DNA from: Acanthopleuribacter pedis
GTDB taxonomy: Bacteria > Acidobacteriota > Holophagae > Acanthopleuribacterales > Acanthopleuribacteraceae
DNA: 64,000 nucleotides
NCBI RefSeq assembly: GCF_017377855.1
Contig: NZ_JAFREP010000020.1
Coordinates: 62,001 to 126,000 of the forward strand
Reading direction: 5' to 3'
Shown: positions 16,923 to 25,418 of the stretch, in pieces
Layout of the letters: every line of letters starts with the position of its first letter
Position numbering within the stretch: the stretch's first letter is position 1
Translations under genes and position numbers: made by a program
The notes under the pieces: generated by a model
The model's input: the letters and a program-made list of their open reading frames with translations, nothing else
Database searches by the model: none
Told to the model about the DNA's origin: nothing

Positions 16923-18323
16923 ATGAATGAACTCAAAGTTAACAGTGTCGTGCTGGGCGCGGGACCCGGCGGTTACGTCGCCGCCATTCGTTTGGCCCAA
17001 CTCGGCGTGGACACCTTGCTCGTCGAAAAAGAGTACTATGGCGGGGTTTGCCTCAACGTCGGCTGTATTCCGTCCAAGGCTCTGATCCACGTCGCCAAAT
17101 CCTTTGAGTCCATCGGCAAAATGAACGATTTCGGCATCACCGCCGAGGCCCCGGCCATTGACTTCAGCAAAACCCAAGCCTGGAAAAATAAGTTGGTTGG
17201 TCAGTTGACCGGCGGCATTAAAACCTTGGTCACCAAAAACGGCGCCAAGGTGTTAGAAGGGACCGGCACCATCATGGGCACCAACAACCTGCGCGTGATG
17301 GCCGCGGACGGCTCCGAAACCAAAGTCAGTTTTGAAAACCTCATCATCGCCACCGGCTCCTCCCCGATTCACATTCCCACCTTCCCCGTCGGCAAACGCA
17401 TCATCGACTCCACCGGCGCCTTAGGCCTCACCGAGATCCCAAAACACATGACGCTGATCGGCGGCGGCTACATCGGCCTGGAACTGGGTTTTGTGTACCG
17501 CAAGCTGGGCGCCGAGGTAACCGTGGTCGAAATGATGGACAGCGTGCTGCCCGGCTTTGATAAGGACGTGGTAAAGGCCATGACCCGCAAGCTGAAAAAA
17601 GGCAAGTTCCAGGTGTTGACCGGCGCCAAGGCCAAGGGTTACCAAGAAACGGAAAACGGCGTGCAATTGACGGTGGAACACAAAGGCAAAGACCTCACCA
17701 TCGACACCGATTACGTATGTGTCACGGTCGGCCGTCGCCCCAACACGGGCGGGATCGGTCTGGAAAACGCGGGCATTCACTTGGACGACCACGGCTTTAT
17801 TAAGATTGACGACCAACTGCGCACCAATGTACCCAACATCTTTGCCATCGGCGACGTGGCCGGTCAACCGATGCTGGCCCACCACGCGTCCTACCAAGGT
17901 GAAATCGCCGCCGAGGTCATCGCCGGCCACGCGGCCAAAGCCGACGCCAAGGTTTGCCCCGCGGTGGTTTTCACCGATCCCGAAATCGCCACGGTCGGCA
18001 AAAGCGAGGACGAGGCACGCGCCTCCGGCCGCGAAATTTCCGTCGGCAACTTCCCTTTTGCAGCCTTGGGTAAAGCCAAAGCAGGCAACGACACCGAGGG
18101 TTTTGTCAAGATCATCGCGGACAAAGAAACGGAAGAAGTGTTGGGCGTGGTCATTGTCGGCCACAACGCGGGCGATCTCATCGGCGAGGCGACCCTCGGC
18201 ATCGAGATGGGCGCGTTCCTGGACGACCTCAGCCTGACCATCCACCCACACCCAACCTTAACCGAAGCGCTGATGGAAGCGGCCAAGAAAGCCAAAGGTC
18301 ACGCGATTCACGTCTTAAATTAA
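16923..18323 (+). CDS. lpdA: Dihydrolipoyl dehydrogenase (E3)
   Basis: 466 aa, cytosolic FAD enzyme that reoxidises dihydrolipoamide of 2-oxoacid dehydrogenase or glycine cleavage complexes with NAD+. Visible: FAD-binding GAGPGGYVAAIRLAQ, redox-active disulfide GGVCLNVGCIPSKAL, NAD-binding GGGYIGLELG, the second FAD motif NIFAIGDVAGQPMLAH, and the catalytic HPHPTLTEAL dyad near the C-terminus. Full length for the family. A strong GGAGGAAGG site precedes the ATG. The E1/E2 genes are not in the window. It leads a plus-strand run with ubiX and ubiA, but a hairpin lies after its stop. Confidence 0.97.
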   Translation: MNELKVNSVVLGAGPGGYVAAIRLAQLGVDTLLVEKEYYGGVCLNVGCIPSKALIHVAKSFESIGKMNDFGITAEAPAIDFSKTQAWKNKLVGQLTGGIKTLVTKNGAKVLEGTGTIMGTNNLRVMAADGSETKVSFENLIIATGSSPIHIPTFPVGKRIIDSTGALGLTEIPKHMTLIGGGYIGLELGFVYRKLGAEVTVVEMMDSVLPGFDKDVVKAMTRKLKKGKFQVLTGAKAKGYQETENGVQLTVEHKGKDLTIDTDYVCVTVGRRPNTGGIGLENAGIHLDDHGFIKIDDQLRTNVPNIFAIGDVAGQPMLAHHASYQGEIAAEVIAGHAAKADAKVCPAVVFTDPEIATVGKSEDEARASGREISVGNFPFAALGKAKAGNDTEGFVKIIADKETEEVLGVVIVGHNAGDLIGEATLGIEMGAFLDDLSLTIHPHPTLTEALMEAAKKAKGHAIHVLN

Positions 18324-18331
18324 AACAAAGA

Positions 18332-18359
18332 CGGCGGTGATTCCCCGAATTCACCGCCG
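18332..18359 (+). terminator. Hairpin between lpdA and ubiX
   Basis: CGGCGGTGA (18332-18340) pairs with TCACCGCCG (18351-18359) around a 10-nt loop. No U-tract follows, so it could attenuate or stabilise rather than fully terminate. Confidence 0.5.
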
Positions 18360-18377
18360 CCGACCAAGGACCTGTTC

Positions 18378-18980
18378 ATGCAAACACCCCGACGTCGCAT
18401 TGGTTTAGCCCTGACGGGCGCCAGTGGTGTCGCCTACTTTTTACGCACCTTGGAACGTCTGCGCGCCTTTCCCGAGCTCGAGCTGCATTTGGTCGCATCC
18501 GAGGGCGGCAAACGCGTGCTCCACGACGAAGAGAACATGAAGTGGGGCGACATCAATACCGAGGGCTGCGTGGTTCACGGCACGCGCAATATCGGCGCCT
18601 CCATCGCCTCCGGCTCCAATGGGTTGGAGAGTTTGGTGGTGGTCCCCTGCAGCATGAGCAGCTTAAGCGCCATGGCGATCGGGATGGCCGAAAACTTGGT
18701 GCATCGCGCGGCGGCGGTCCAGTTGAAGGAAGGCCGCACGTTGATTGTGGTCCCGCGGGAAACTCCGCTTTCCCTGATCAGCCTGCGCGCCATGGTCACC
18801 TTGCGCGAGGCCGGCGCGGTAATCATGCCCGCTTCACCGGGTTTTTACCATCAACCCCAAACCGTCACCGACTTGGTGGACTCGGTGGTCGACCGCATTA
18901 TCGACCACTTAGAAGTCGCCGATCAGGCCGTCAGACGCTGGAACCCCACGCCCACGGGTCCACCCAATCCCCAAGCCTAA
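18378..18980 (+). CDS. ubiX: Flavin prenyltransferase UbiX
   Basis: 200 aa. UbiX attaches a dimethylallyl group to reduced FMN to make the prenylated-FMN cofactor of UbiD-type decarboxylases. Seen: LALTGASGVAYFLRTL for flavin binding, the VVPCSMSSLSAMAIGMAENL segment, and VVPRETPLSLISLRAM followed by PASPGFYHQP, all typical of the family and at normal length. The UbiA gene starts 13 bp downstream, so the two are cotranscribed. Together they fit quinone biosynthesis, possibly the futalosine menaquinone route that uses UbiX/UbiD/UbiA homologues. Confidence 0.95.
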   Translation: MQTPRRRIGLALTGASGVAYFLRTLERLRAFPELELHLVASEGGKRVLHDEENMKWGDINTEGCVVHGTRNIGASIASGSNGLESLVVVPCSMSSLSAMAIGMAENLVHRAAAVQLKEGRTLIVVPRETPLSLISLRAMVTLREAGAVIMPASPGFYHQPQTVTDLVDSVVDRIIDHLEVADQAVRRWNPTPTGPPNPQA

Positions 18981-18993
18981 CGAGGAGCCAACC

Positions 18994-19848
18994 ATGACCG
19001 CGGCATTTGTAGAAACGATGAAAATGATCAAAATCGAACACAGCGTGTTTGCGCTGCCGTTCGCCTTGGTCGCGGCTTTTATGGCCGCCGGCGGCGTGCC
19101 GGAGTGGTCCACGCTCGCATTGATTGTGCTCGCCATGGTTTGCGCCCGCTCGGCGGCGATGGCGTTCAACCGCTGGCTCGACGCCGATATCGACGGCCAA
19201 AATCCGCGCACGGCAATGCGTTCCATTCCCGCCGGCCGCCTCAGCGCCGCCTACACCCTGGGTTTCACCATCGTTTGCAGCCTGTTATTTATCGCCTCGG
19301 CGTGGATGCTCAACCCACTGGCCTTCATGCTCTCCCCGCTGGTGCTTGCCTGGCTGTTGGGTTACAGCTTTACCAAACGATTTACCGCGCTGTGCCACGT
19401 CTGGCTGGGCGCCGCCTTGGGTCTGGCCCCCTTTGGCGCATGGGTCGCGGTCGCCGGCGAGATTCACCCACTGCCGTTGGCGTTGGGTTTGGCGGTCACG
19501 GGTTGGACGGCCGGTTTCGACATCATTTACGCCTGTCAGGATTTGGATTTTGACCGCGCCAACCGCCTCAACAGCATTCCAACCCGTCTGGGCGTACACA
19601 ACAGCTTGCTGCTCTCCAAGGTTCTGCATGTGGCCATGATCGCGGTATTGGTCGCCATCGGTTTTAACACCCCGCTCCATCCCGTTTATTGGCTGGGTTT
19701 GGCAATGGTGGTCGCCTGTTTGGTTTACGAACACAACCTTGTGCGCGGCGGGAATTTGGAAAAGGTAGACATGGCTTTTTTCACCATGAACGGGGTGGTT
19801 TCCCTGGTTTTCGGTTTCACAACCTGCCTGGCCGTCGTACTCCACTAA
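18994..19848 (+). CDS. ubiA: UbiA-family polyprenyltransferase
   Basis: 284 aa with eight to nine hydrophobic helices. The two metal/diphosphate motifs of UbiA enzymes are present: NRWLDADID (NxxxDxxxD) with the following NPRTAMRSIPAG, and CQDLDFDRANRLNSIPTRLG (DxxxD). It transfers a polyprenyl chain to an aromatic acid in the inner membrane. AGGAG precedes the ATG. Whether it acts on 4-hydroxybenzoate (ubiquinone) or on a futalosine-pathway intermediate (MqnP-like) cannot be decided from sequence alone. Its TAA stop is directly followed by the family 1 repeat at 19849. Confidence 0.92.
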   Translation: MTAAFVETMKMIKIEHSVFALPFALVAAFMAAGGVPEWSTLALIVLAMVCARSAAMAFNRWLDADIDGQNPRTAMRSIPAGRLSAAYTLGFTIVCSLLFIASAWMLNPLAFMLSPLVLAWLLGYSFTKRFTALCHVWLGAALGLAPFGAWVAVAGEIHPLPLALGLAVTGWTAGFDIIYACQDLDFDRANRLNSIPTRLGVHNSLLLSKVLHVAMIAVLVAIGFNTPLHPVYWLGLAMVVACLVYEHNLVRGGNLEKVDMAFFTMNGVVSLVFGFTTCLAVVLH

Positions 19849-20033
19849 CCCGTCTCGCTCACGAGGGGATGTCGCGAAAAGCTGGAACCCTGGCGCGGGC
19901 GATGATTGCGACCGTGGGTCGGTCCAAGCGGTGCACCGCGGCCTCGCGGACGGCTTGATCGAGGAAGGCGGAAGGTCGCCCCCCGCAATCGCAAGGGTTG
20001 CCCTATGGCAGGCGCCCGCGTGAGCAATTCGGG
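19849..20033. repeat. Family 1 repeat, diverged copy without minisatellite
   Basis: Left end CCCGTCTCGCTCACG starts on the base after the ubiA stop; right end CGTGAGCAATTCGGG is its imperfect inverse. The interior matches copy 32753-33015 in GTCGCGAAAAGCTGGAA near the left end and CGGAAGGTCGCCCCC...GGGTTGCCC near the right, but lacks the 15-bp repeat array. It fills most of the ubiA-20169 gap. Confidence 0.65.
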
Positions 20034-20168
20034 CAGACCCCAAAAATCGATTCAAACCAAGCCAACCTACGACGACAAAGCCTACTTTCTACTGGCCGGC
20101 ACGCGGTGCTTTCCGCTAGGCTGTAGGTTCACGATTGCGATCTTCACGCTGCTACAGGAGTCACCGCC

Positions 20169-21284
20169 ATGGCGATGAATAAAAAAGTTTCCTGCTGTCT
20201 TTTCGGATGTTTGGGCACCGGCTTAACCCTGGTATTTCTCTCCCTCGGTTTCTTTTGGTTCCTCACCAAAACCGGTGACTTCGAGGAAGAGGCCACGGTT
20301 TTTGTTCCCGACGGCCAAAGCTACCTGCGCGTGATCGTCCGCCCGGAAGATGAAGCATTGATCGGTCTCTTCGCCGATTTGGCGTTGGTTGATCAAGAGG
20401 CCACCAACCGCAGAGTGCCGGAAGATTTCCGCTGGTTGAGTCAAATGGGCAACAAAGATCGCCCTACCCTGATCAAGGAACTCAAGTACTACACCCCGAT
20501 AGAATTTGAAATGACCTACCTCGGTCCCAGCGAGGCAGGTGAGGACCTGTTCATTTTCGGTGTCGGCTTCGGTTCCAACAAAAACCTTTTCTCCCTGGGT
20601 TACAGCTTCTTCCGCATGGCGTTGCGCGAGGAGGGAAAAACCCGAACCATCAGCGGCAAGGAAATCATCGTTGTGGAAGAGCCCAACGAAACGGTGTTCA
20701 TTCATTTAGAAGACGGCGTCTTTTACTTCTCCCTGTCGGAAGAACCGATGCGGATCGCCCTTGAAGGCGCGCAACGCCAGGTTGAAGTCAACGCGCGACT
20801 CAGTCCGCTGTACAACATCAACCCCGACGCTACCCTCTATGGCTTCCTCAAACAAGAAGCCCTGCGCCGGCTCCCCAACTTGTTAATCACGGACCCGGAC
20901 ACCGACGATTGGCTTTACAACGGGGACACGGAGCAACTGACCGCCTTTGACACCACCATCTCCCAGGTAGGATTCGACCTCAACGCGGAACAGGACAACC
21001 AGCTCTTACTGCGTTACCAGATCTTCTGTGATCCGGGCGAAGCCTTTGCCTCCCATCTCAATGAAATCGAACAGCGCATCGCGCAACGCGGGATCGAAGG
21101 CGAATTCAACGCAACGGTTCACCAACGGGACTACGGCTACGAGCTTCACCTGCAACTCTCTGATATCAGCAACCTGCTGCGCGATTTAGTTGAGAAAGCA
21201 GAAGAATTGGAGCACAGGGACAACGAGGTCGCCCCAGCGACAGAGGAAGCCACCCCGGTTGAAACGGAGACCTTTGATCAATAA
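20169..21284 (+). CDS. Membrane-anchored protein of unknown function
   Basis: 371 aa, not recognised. One N-terminal membrane helix (LTLVFLSLGFFWFLT) preceded by a short Cys-rich cytosolic head (KVSCCLFGCLGTG), so the body faces the periplasm. The body is acidic, alternating strands and helices, with an EEATVFVPDGQSYLRVIV start and a Glu-rich tail. No catalytic motif is seen. CAGGAG precedes the ATG with good spacing. It is bounded by family 1 repeats on both sides, so it is probably a single-gene unit. Confidence 0.75.
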   Translation: MAMNKKVSCCLFGCLGTGLTLVFLSLGFFWFLTKTGDFEEEATVFVPDGQSYLRVIVRPEDEALIGLFADLALVDQEATNRRVPEDFRWLSQMGNKDRPTLIKELKYYTPIEFEMTYLGPSEAGEDLFIFGVGFGSNKNLFSLGYSFFRMALREEGKTRTISGKEIIVVEEPNETVFIHLEDGVFYFSLSEEPMRIALEGAQRQVEVNARLSPLYNINPDATLYGFLKQEALRRLPNLLITDPDTDDWLYNGDTEQLTAFDTTISQVGFDLNAEQDNQLLLRYQIFCDPGEAFASHLNEIEQRIAQRGIEGEFNATVHQRDYGYELHLQLSDISNLLRDLVEKAEELEHRDNEVAPATEEATPVETETFDQ

Positions 21285-21418
21285 CACCGGATCCTGTCCG
21301 ACGCCATACCCCGGCACTGATCGGTAAAACGCCGATCAGTGCTTGAACCTAAGTCGCGGGATACGTCCCGGTGATACTGACAGAACAATCAAATGAAACG
21401 CCGCGTCCTGGCGGGCCG

Positions 21419-21632
21419 GCCCGCATTTCTCACCAGAAGCGCTGCTCTGGCGCTGAAATAACTGCGATTACTTAGGTTCCTCGGTTGCACCGTTGCAAAC
21501 CAACGGTGGGGCAGCCTCGACGTAGCACGGCTACGCCGCAAAGTCGGCCCCGCTACGTTTGCCCTCGGTCGTAACCCGTTTCCTCACAGTGATTTCAAAG
21601 CCTCGCAACGACTTCTGGTGAGAAATGCGGGC
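21419..21632. repeat. Family 1 repeat, long copy with 21-bp perfect ends
   Basis: The arms at 21419-21439 and 21612-21632 are perfect 21-bp inverted repeats (GCCCGCATTTCTCACCAGAA plus G). The interior has ACTGCGATTACTTAGG and AACGGTGGGGC blocks that recur in the segment 38325-38460. It occupies the gap upstream of der. Confidence 0.85.
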
Positions 21633-21823
21633 CCGTTCACGAGCCCCCCCGATGCCGGCGTTCCTGAAAGGGTGAATGCAGTCTGCGCCACCGATGAAAA
21701 AACAGGTAAAACCCAAACAATCATTGCGCCGAGGTCCGTTTTTAGTGACAATAGCCGGTTCGCGGTCGTTTTTTGGCCGCCGCGTTGCGGGCCCGCCCGT
21801 TTTACTTGGAGCATCGAATCGTC

Positions 21824-23275
21824 ATGGAACCCAAAAAACCTCATTCCGAACCCGTCGCCCCTCGAGAGGGCGCCAAACCCTCAACGGGCCGCAAACCTTA
21901 TTACAAAGCAACGCTGAGCAGTATTGAAGACCGCGAGTTACCGGTCGTCGCCGTGGTTGGCCAGCCCAACGTGGGCAAAAGCACGATATTTAACCGACTG
22001 ACCCGCTCGCGCCGCGCCATTATCGACGCCACCCCCGGCATGACCCGTGACCGGTTATACGGTACCATCCATCGCGACATGGGTAGCTTCCGTTTGGTGG
22101 ATACCGGCGGGATTGAAGAGCGTTCCGATCTGATTGCCGAAATGATCAAAGGCCAAACCCACCACGCCATTCTTGAAGCAGAAGTCATTGTTTTTATGGT
22201 CGACGGCCGCGCCGGCTTAACCGTTCCCGATGAGGAAATCGGCCAAGCCCTGCGCATGCAAAGCAAGCCGGTGATTCTGTTCCTGAACAAAATGGAAGGC
22301 CGTAGCCCCGAACAAATCGACCCCGAGTTTTACAAGTTCGGCTTCGATATTCTGGTAACCGGCTCCGCCGCCCACGGCGAGGGCATGGAAAACCTGATGA
22401 TCGCGGTCGAAAACAAACTGGAAGGCAAGTGGCGCGATCCCAAAAAAGCGGTTGCGTCACCACCGATCCGTCTGGCAATTATCGGGCGTCCCAACGCGGG
22501 CAAAAGCAGCATTGTCAACAAAATGCTCAATGAGGAACGGGTGATGGTCAGCGACATTGCCGGCACCACCCGCGATCCGATTGACAGTTACCTTAATTAC
22601 AACAAACAAACGTTTTGTTTGGTCGACACCGCCGGGATTCGCAAACGCGGCAAGATCAAGGGCAGTCAGGAAAGCTTGTCTGTCCTGATGGCCACCCGTC
22701 AGGTGGAGAACGCCGACGTGATCGCCTTGCTTGTGGACGCCTCCGATCCCGAGGCCGCCCAAGACGCGGCCATTGCCGGGATTGCCAACAAGGCCTACAA
22801 ACCCATCATCGTGGTGGTCAACAAGTGGGACCTGGTCGAGGATAAAGAAACCAACACGGCCAAGAAATTCGAAGAACGCATCCGGCGCCGTCTTAAGTTC
22901 CTGGAAACAGCGCCCTTTGTTTTTGTTTCCGCGCTGACGGGTCAACGCGTTACCCGCGTGTTGGACCTCGCGGTTGAACTGCACGAGCGTGCGAGCCAAC
23001 GGGTCACCACCGGCGTGCTCAACCGTTTTGTGGAGGACATTGCCAAAAACCACCGTGTCCCCCGCGCCAAGGGCCGCCACTTCAAAGTGTTTTACATGAC
23101 CCAGGTCGAGGTTTCACCGCCGACCTTTGTCGCCGTGGTCAACACCAACCAGCCGCTGCACTTCACCCAAGAACGTTTTTTGGTAAACCGCATCCGCGAA
23201 GCCTTTGAGCTGGACGGGGTCCCCATCAAGCTGGTCATCAAACCACGCTCGGGTCGCAACGCGGACAAAGAGTAG
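21824..23275 (+). CDS. der: Ribosome biogenesis GTPase Der (EngA)
   Basis: 483 aa from ATG 21824 (GGAG upstream; an in-frame start at 21773 adds 17 residues of poor match). Der is a double-GTPase needed for 50S subunit maturation. The first G-domain has GQPNVGKST, DTGG and NKME; the second has GRPNAGKSS, DTAGIRKRGK and NKWD. The C-terminal KH-like domain includes FKVFYMTQVEVSPPTFVAVV and ends in a basic tail. A 37-residue N-terminal extension precedes the first G-domain. Full length and all motifs intact. Confidence 0.96.
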   Translation: MEPKKPHSEPVAPREGAKPSTGRKPYYKATLSSIEDRELPVVAVVGQPNVGKSTIFNRLTRSRRAIIDATPGMTRDRLYGTIHRDMGSFRLVDTGGIEERSDLIAEMIKGQTHHAILEAEVIVFMVDGRAGLTVPDEEIGQALRMQSKPVILFLNKMEGRSPEQIDPEFYKFGFDILVTGSAAHGEGMENLMIAVENKLEGKWRDPKKAVASPPIRLAIIGRPNAGKSSIVNKMLNEERVMVSDIAGTTRDPIDSYLNYNKQTFCLVDTAGIRKRGKIKGSQESLSVLMATRQVENADVIALLVDASDPEAAQDAAIAGIANKAYKPIIVVVNKWDLVEDKETNTAKKFEERIRRRLKFLETAPFVFVSALTGQRVTRVLDLAVELHERASQRVTTGVLNRFVEDIAKNHRVPRAKGRHFKVFYMTQVEVSPPTFVAVVNTNQPLHFTQERFLVNRIREAFELDGVPIKLVIKPRSGRNADKE

Positions 23276-23386
23276 CCACGCCCCTCCGGTCCCGCACAAA
23301 ACCGGACCTTTCATGAGGGGTTCACAACCCGCGGTCCCGCGTCCGTGTTACATTAGCGTCATCCCACCAAAACAAGGATCGCCGTC

Positions 23387-24229
23387 ATGAAACGCGTCAG
23401 TTTGTTTGTGCAATCGCTTGAGCAAGAGGATTTCGTCGAGCAGTGGCTTTGGTCCGACGGTGCTTTTTCCGTCTCGACCATGCCGCCTTCAAACCCGGAC
23501 CGGCGGCTGGAAGCAGTTTACGAAGCACTCGACGAAAGCGACTTTGACCAACGCCTGCAGCAGGCGGCGGTCCACTGGCCGGGCGAGGCGCCGCCGATCA
23601 GCATTTGCGACATCGATCCACAGGATTGGCAAAACAACTGGCGCGAAAACTTTAAGCCCATCCAAGCCGGCCCTTTTAACTTGGTGGGCGAATGGGAAGG
23701 CGAAAGCTCTGACGACCACACCATTTTGATTTACCCCGGCCAAGCCTTCGGAACCGGCCAACACGAAACCACCCGCCTGGTACTCGAACACATGGAGACC
23801 TTGGATCTGGCGGGCAAACGCGTGCTGGATATCGGTTGCGGCACCGGCATTTTGTCCATCGCGGCCGAGAAGCTGGGCGCGGCCGAGGTGTTTGGTTTTG
23901 ACATTGATCCCGATTGCCGCGAAAACATGCAACACCACCTGCGCATCAACAACAGCAGCAAGGTCACGCTTGAGATCGGCACGCTCAACGATGTCAACCT
24001 TCCCCATCCAAACTATGACCTGGTGCTGGCCAACATCACCCTCAACGTACTGCAAACGGTTTGGCCGCAAATCCCAGGGTTGCTGGCCGAGGGCGGGCAC
24101 CTAATCAGCTCCGGCATTTTGATCGAACAAAAGGATACGGCCGAAGCATTACTCCACGAACAAGGTTTCACCATGTACCGACACACGGGCCTGGGTGAAT
24201 GGCTACTCCTGGCGGCGCAGCGGCGATGA
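23387..24229 (+). CDS. prmA: Ribosomal protein L11 methyltransferase
   Basis: 280 aa, SAM-dependent methylation of ribosomal protein L11. Features: PGQAFGTGQHETTRL before the SAM site, motif I VLDIGCGTGILSIAAEKLGA, GFDIDPDC, and LVLANITLNVL holding the NxT/NI substrate motif. The N-terminal recognition domain (residues 1-100) is short but typical, with DPQDWQNNWRENFKPIQAG. It overlaps rsmE by 4 bp (ATGA), so the two rRNA/ribosomal methylases are translated together. Confidence 0.94.
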   Translation: MKRVSLFVQSLEQEDFVEQWLWSDGAFSVSTMPPSNPDRRLEAVYEALDESDFDQRLQQAAVHWPGEAPPISICDIDPQDWQNNWRENFKPIQAGPFNLVGEWEGESSDDHTILIYPGQAFGTGQHETTRLVLEHMETLDLAGKRVLDIGCGTGILSIAAEKLGAAEVFGFDIDPDCRENMQHHLRINNSSKVTLEIGTLNDVNLPHPNYDLVLANITLNVLQTVWPQIPGLLAEGGHLISSGILIEQKDTAEALLHEQGFTMYRHTGLGEWLLLAAQRR

Positions 24230-25095
24230 AACGGCTACTCGTCGACAGCATCCCCAGCGTCGGCACGGTGTTCCCGGCCCCAACCGACGAAGCGTTCCAT
24301 TTGGTGCACGTCCTTCGTGCCAAGCAGGATGAAGCGGTGGAAGTGCTGGACGGCCGCGGCGGCGTCGCACAAGGCCGCATTCACCACATCAGCAAACGCA
24401 CGTGCGATATTGAGATCGAAGCTGTCACCCGGGCCGAACGCGAATCGCCGTTGTGGCTGGGCGTGGTCGCGGCCTTACCGGTCCAGCGCAATACCTTCGA
24501 CAGCCTGCTGCCAGGCCTGGTCCAACTGGGTGTCAACCATGTTGCGTTGGTGCAGACCGCATTCGGGGGGCGACTCAAAAAAGATCGCGACAAGTATCAA
24601 AAGCGCCTGGCCGATATCACCCGCCAAAGTCTCAAACAATGCGGCCGTTTGTTTTTACCGGAAATCAGCCTAGGCGCTACCTGGCCGGAAACCCTCGGCT
24701 TGCCGGCGGCGGACGAGGCGATGGGCTTTTTGTTCCATCCCTACAATCCCGCGTCAAGCGATCCCGCGTCAAGCGATCCCGCGTCAAGCGATCCCGCGTC
24801 AAGCGATCCCGCGTCAAGCGATCCCGCGTCAAGCGATCCCGCGTCAAGCGATCCCGCGTCAAAGGCGGCAGACGCGGGACGACCCCACCGCGTTTGGCTG
24901 GCGTTCGGCCCGGAAGGCGGATTCAGTGATGAGGAAGCGGCCGAGGCCCACGCGGCGGGTTGGACCCTGCAGAGCATGGGCCCCCGCATTCTGAAAATGG
25001 AGACCGCGGTCATCGGCGCCGCCTATTGGGCGCAAGCCCGCTGGGGGGACGGCCTGGGCAATCAAGACACGAACCCCACAACCGCGGTGAAATAA
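24226..25095 (+). CDS. rsmE: 16S rRNA m3U1498 methyltransferase with repeat insert
   Basis: 289 aa from ATG 24226, which overlaps the prmA stop; the longer start at 24199 lies inside prmA and is unlikely. RsmE methylates U1498 of 16S rRNA. The N-terminal PUA-like domain (residues 1-70) and the SPOUT knot with VWLAFGPEGGFSDEE and MGPRILKMETAVIGA are intact. Between the central SPOUT part and the knot (about residues 176-214) there is a 15-bp tandem array encoding ASSDP units, which makes the protein about 40 residues longer than usual. The insert sits before a surface loop and could be tolerated. Confidence 0.93.
   Translation: MKRLLVDSIPSVGTVFPAPTDEAFHLVHVLRAKQDEAVEVLDGRGGVAQGRIHHISKRTCDIEIEAVTRAERESPLWLGVVAALPVQRNTFDSLLPGLVQLGVNHVALVQTAFGGRLKKDRDKYQKRLADITRQSLKQCGRLFLPEISLGATWPETLGLPAADEAMGFLFHPYNPASSDPASSDPASSDPASSDPASSDPASSDPASSDPASKAADAGRPHRVWLAFGPEGGFSDEEAAEAHAAGWTLQSMGPRILKMETAVIGAAYWAQARWGDGLGNQDTNPTTAVK
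24751..24864. repeat. 15-bp coding minisatellite inside rsmE
   Basis: Seven perfect copies of GCGTCAAGCGATCCC (24751-24855) and a partial eighth (24856-24864). The period is a multiple of three, so it adds Ala-Ser-Ser-Asp-Pro units in frame. The absence of any mismatch shows recent expansion. Confidence 0.95.
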
Positions 25096-25107
25096 GCCCC
25101 CGACTAA

Positions 25108-25418
25108 CCCGCATCTCTCACAAGGAATGCTGCTACCGGGCAGCCCATGCGATGACGTGGGGGCGGCCTTCCGCATTACTCGGTCGAGCCGCCTTCGCCT
25201 CAGCTGCTACGCCGAAAGGTCGGCCCCGCGAAAGGTCGGCCCCGCGAAAGGTCGGCCCCGCGAAAGGTCGGCCCCGCGAAAGGTCGGCCCCGCGAATGGT
25301 CGGCCCCGCGAATGGTCGGACCCGCGAAAGGTCGGACCCCTGTTCCGTCTCTCGGTCCTAATCTTCGTGTTCACAAGGCTTTCAGCGTCTCGCGACGAAT
25401 CCTTGTGAAAGATGCGGG
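25108..25418. repeat. Family 1 repeat, long copy with minisatellite
   Basis: Ends CCCGCATCTCTCACAAGGA (25108-25126) and its imperfect inverse (25400-25418) frame a 311-bp element that fills the gap between rsmE and the convergent gene ending at 25419. The right end abuts that gene's TAG stop. The interior matches 32753-33015 in inverse orientation, including CTTCCGCATTACTCGGTCGA. A 93-aa ORF inside is probably not a gene, as it is mostly the tandem array. Confidence 0.9.
25213..25340. repeat. 16-bp minisatellite within the family 1 element
   Basis: Eight tandem copies of CGAAAGGTCGGCCCCG; copies 6 and 7 have A-to-T changes and copies 7 and 8 a C-to-A change. Adjacent copies share variants, as expected from slippage. 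Copy 32836-32925 of the same element has a 15-bp unit. Confidence 0.95.

Noticed and set aside
24751..24864. CRISPR array
   Set aside because: Tandem 15-bp units without spacers, inside a protein-coding gene; a minisatellite.
25213..25340. CRISPR array
   Set aside because: 16-bp tandem copies with no unique spacers and no cas genes nearby.
25127..25408. 93-aa ORF in a repeat (and 82-aa relative at 32787-33035)
   Set aside because: Mostly translation of the minisatellite, period changes between copies would break the reading pattern, and no ribosome site is seen.
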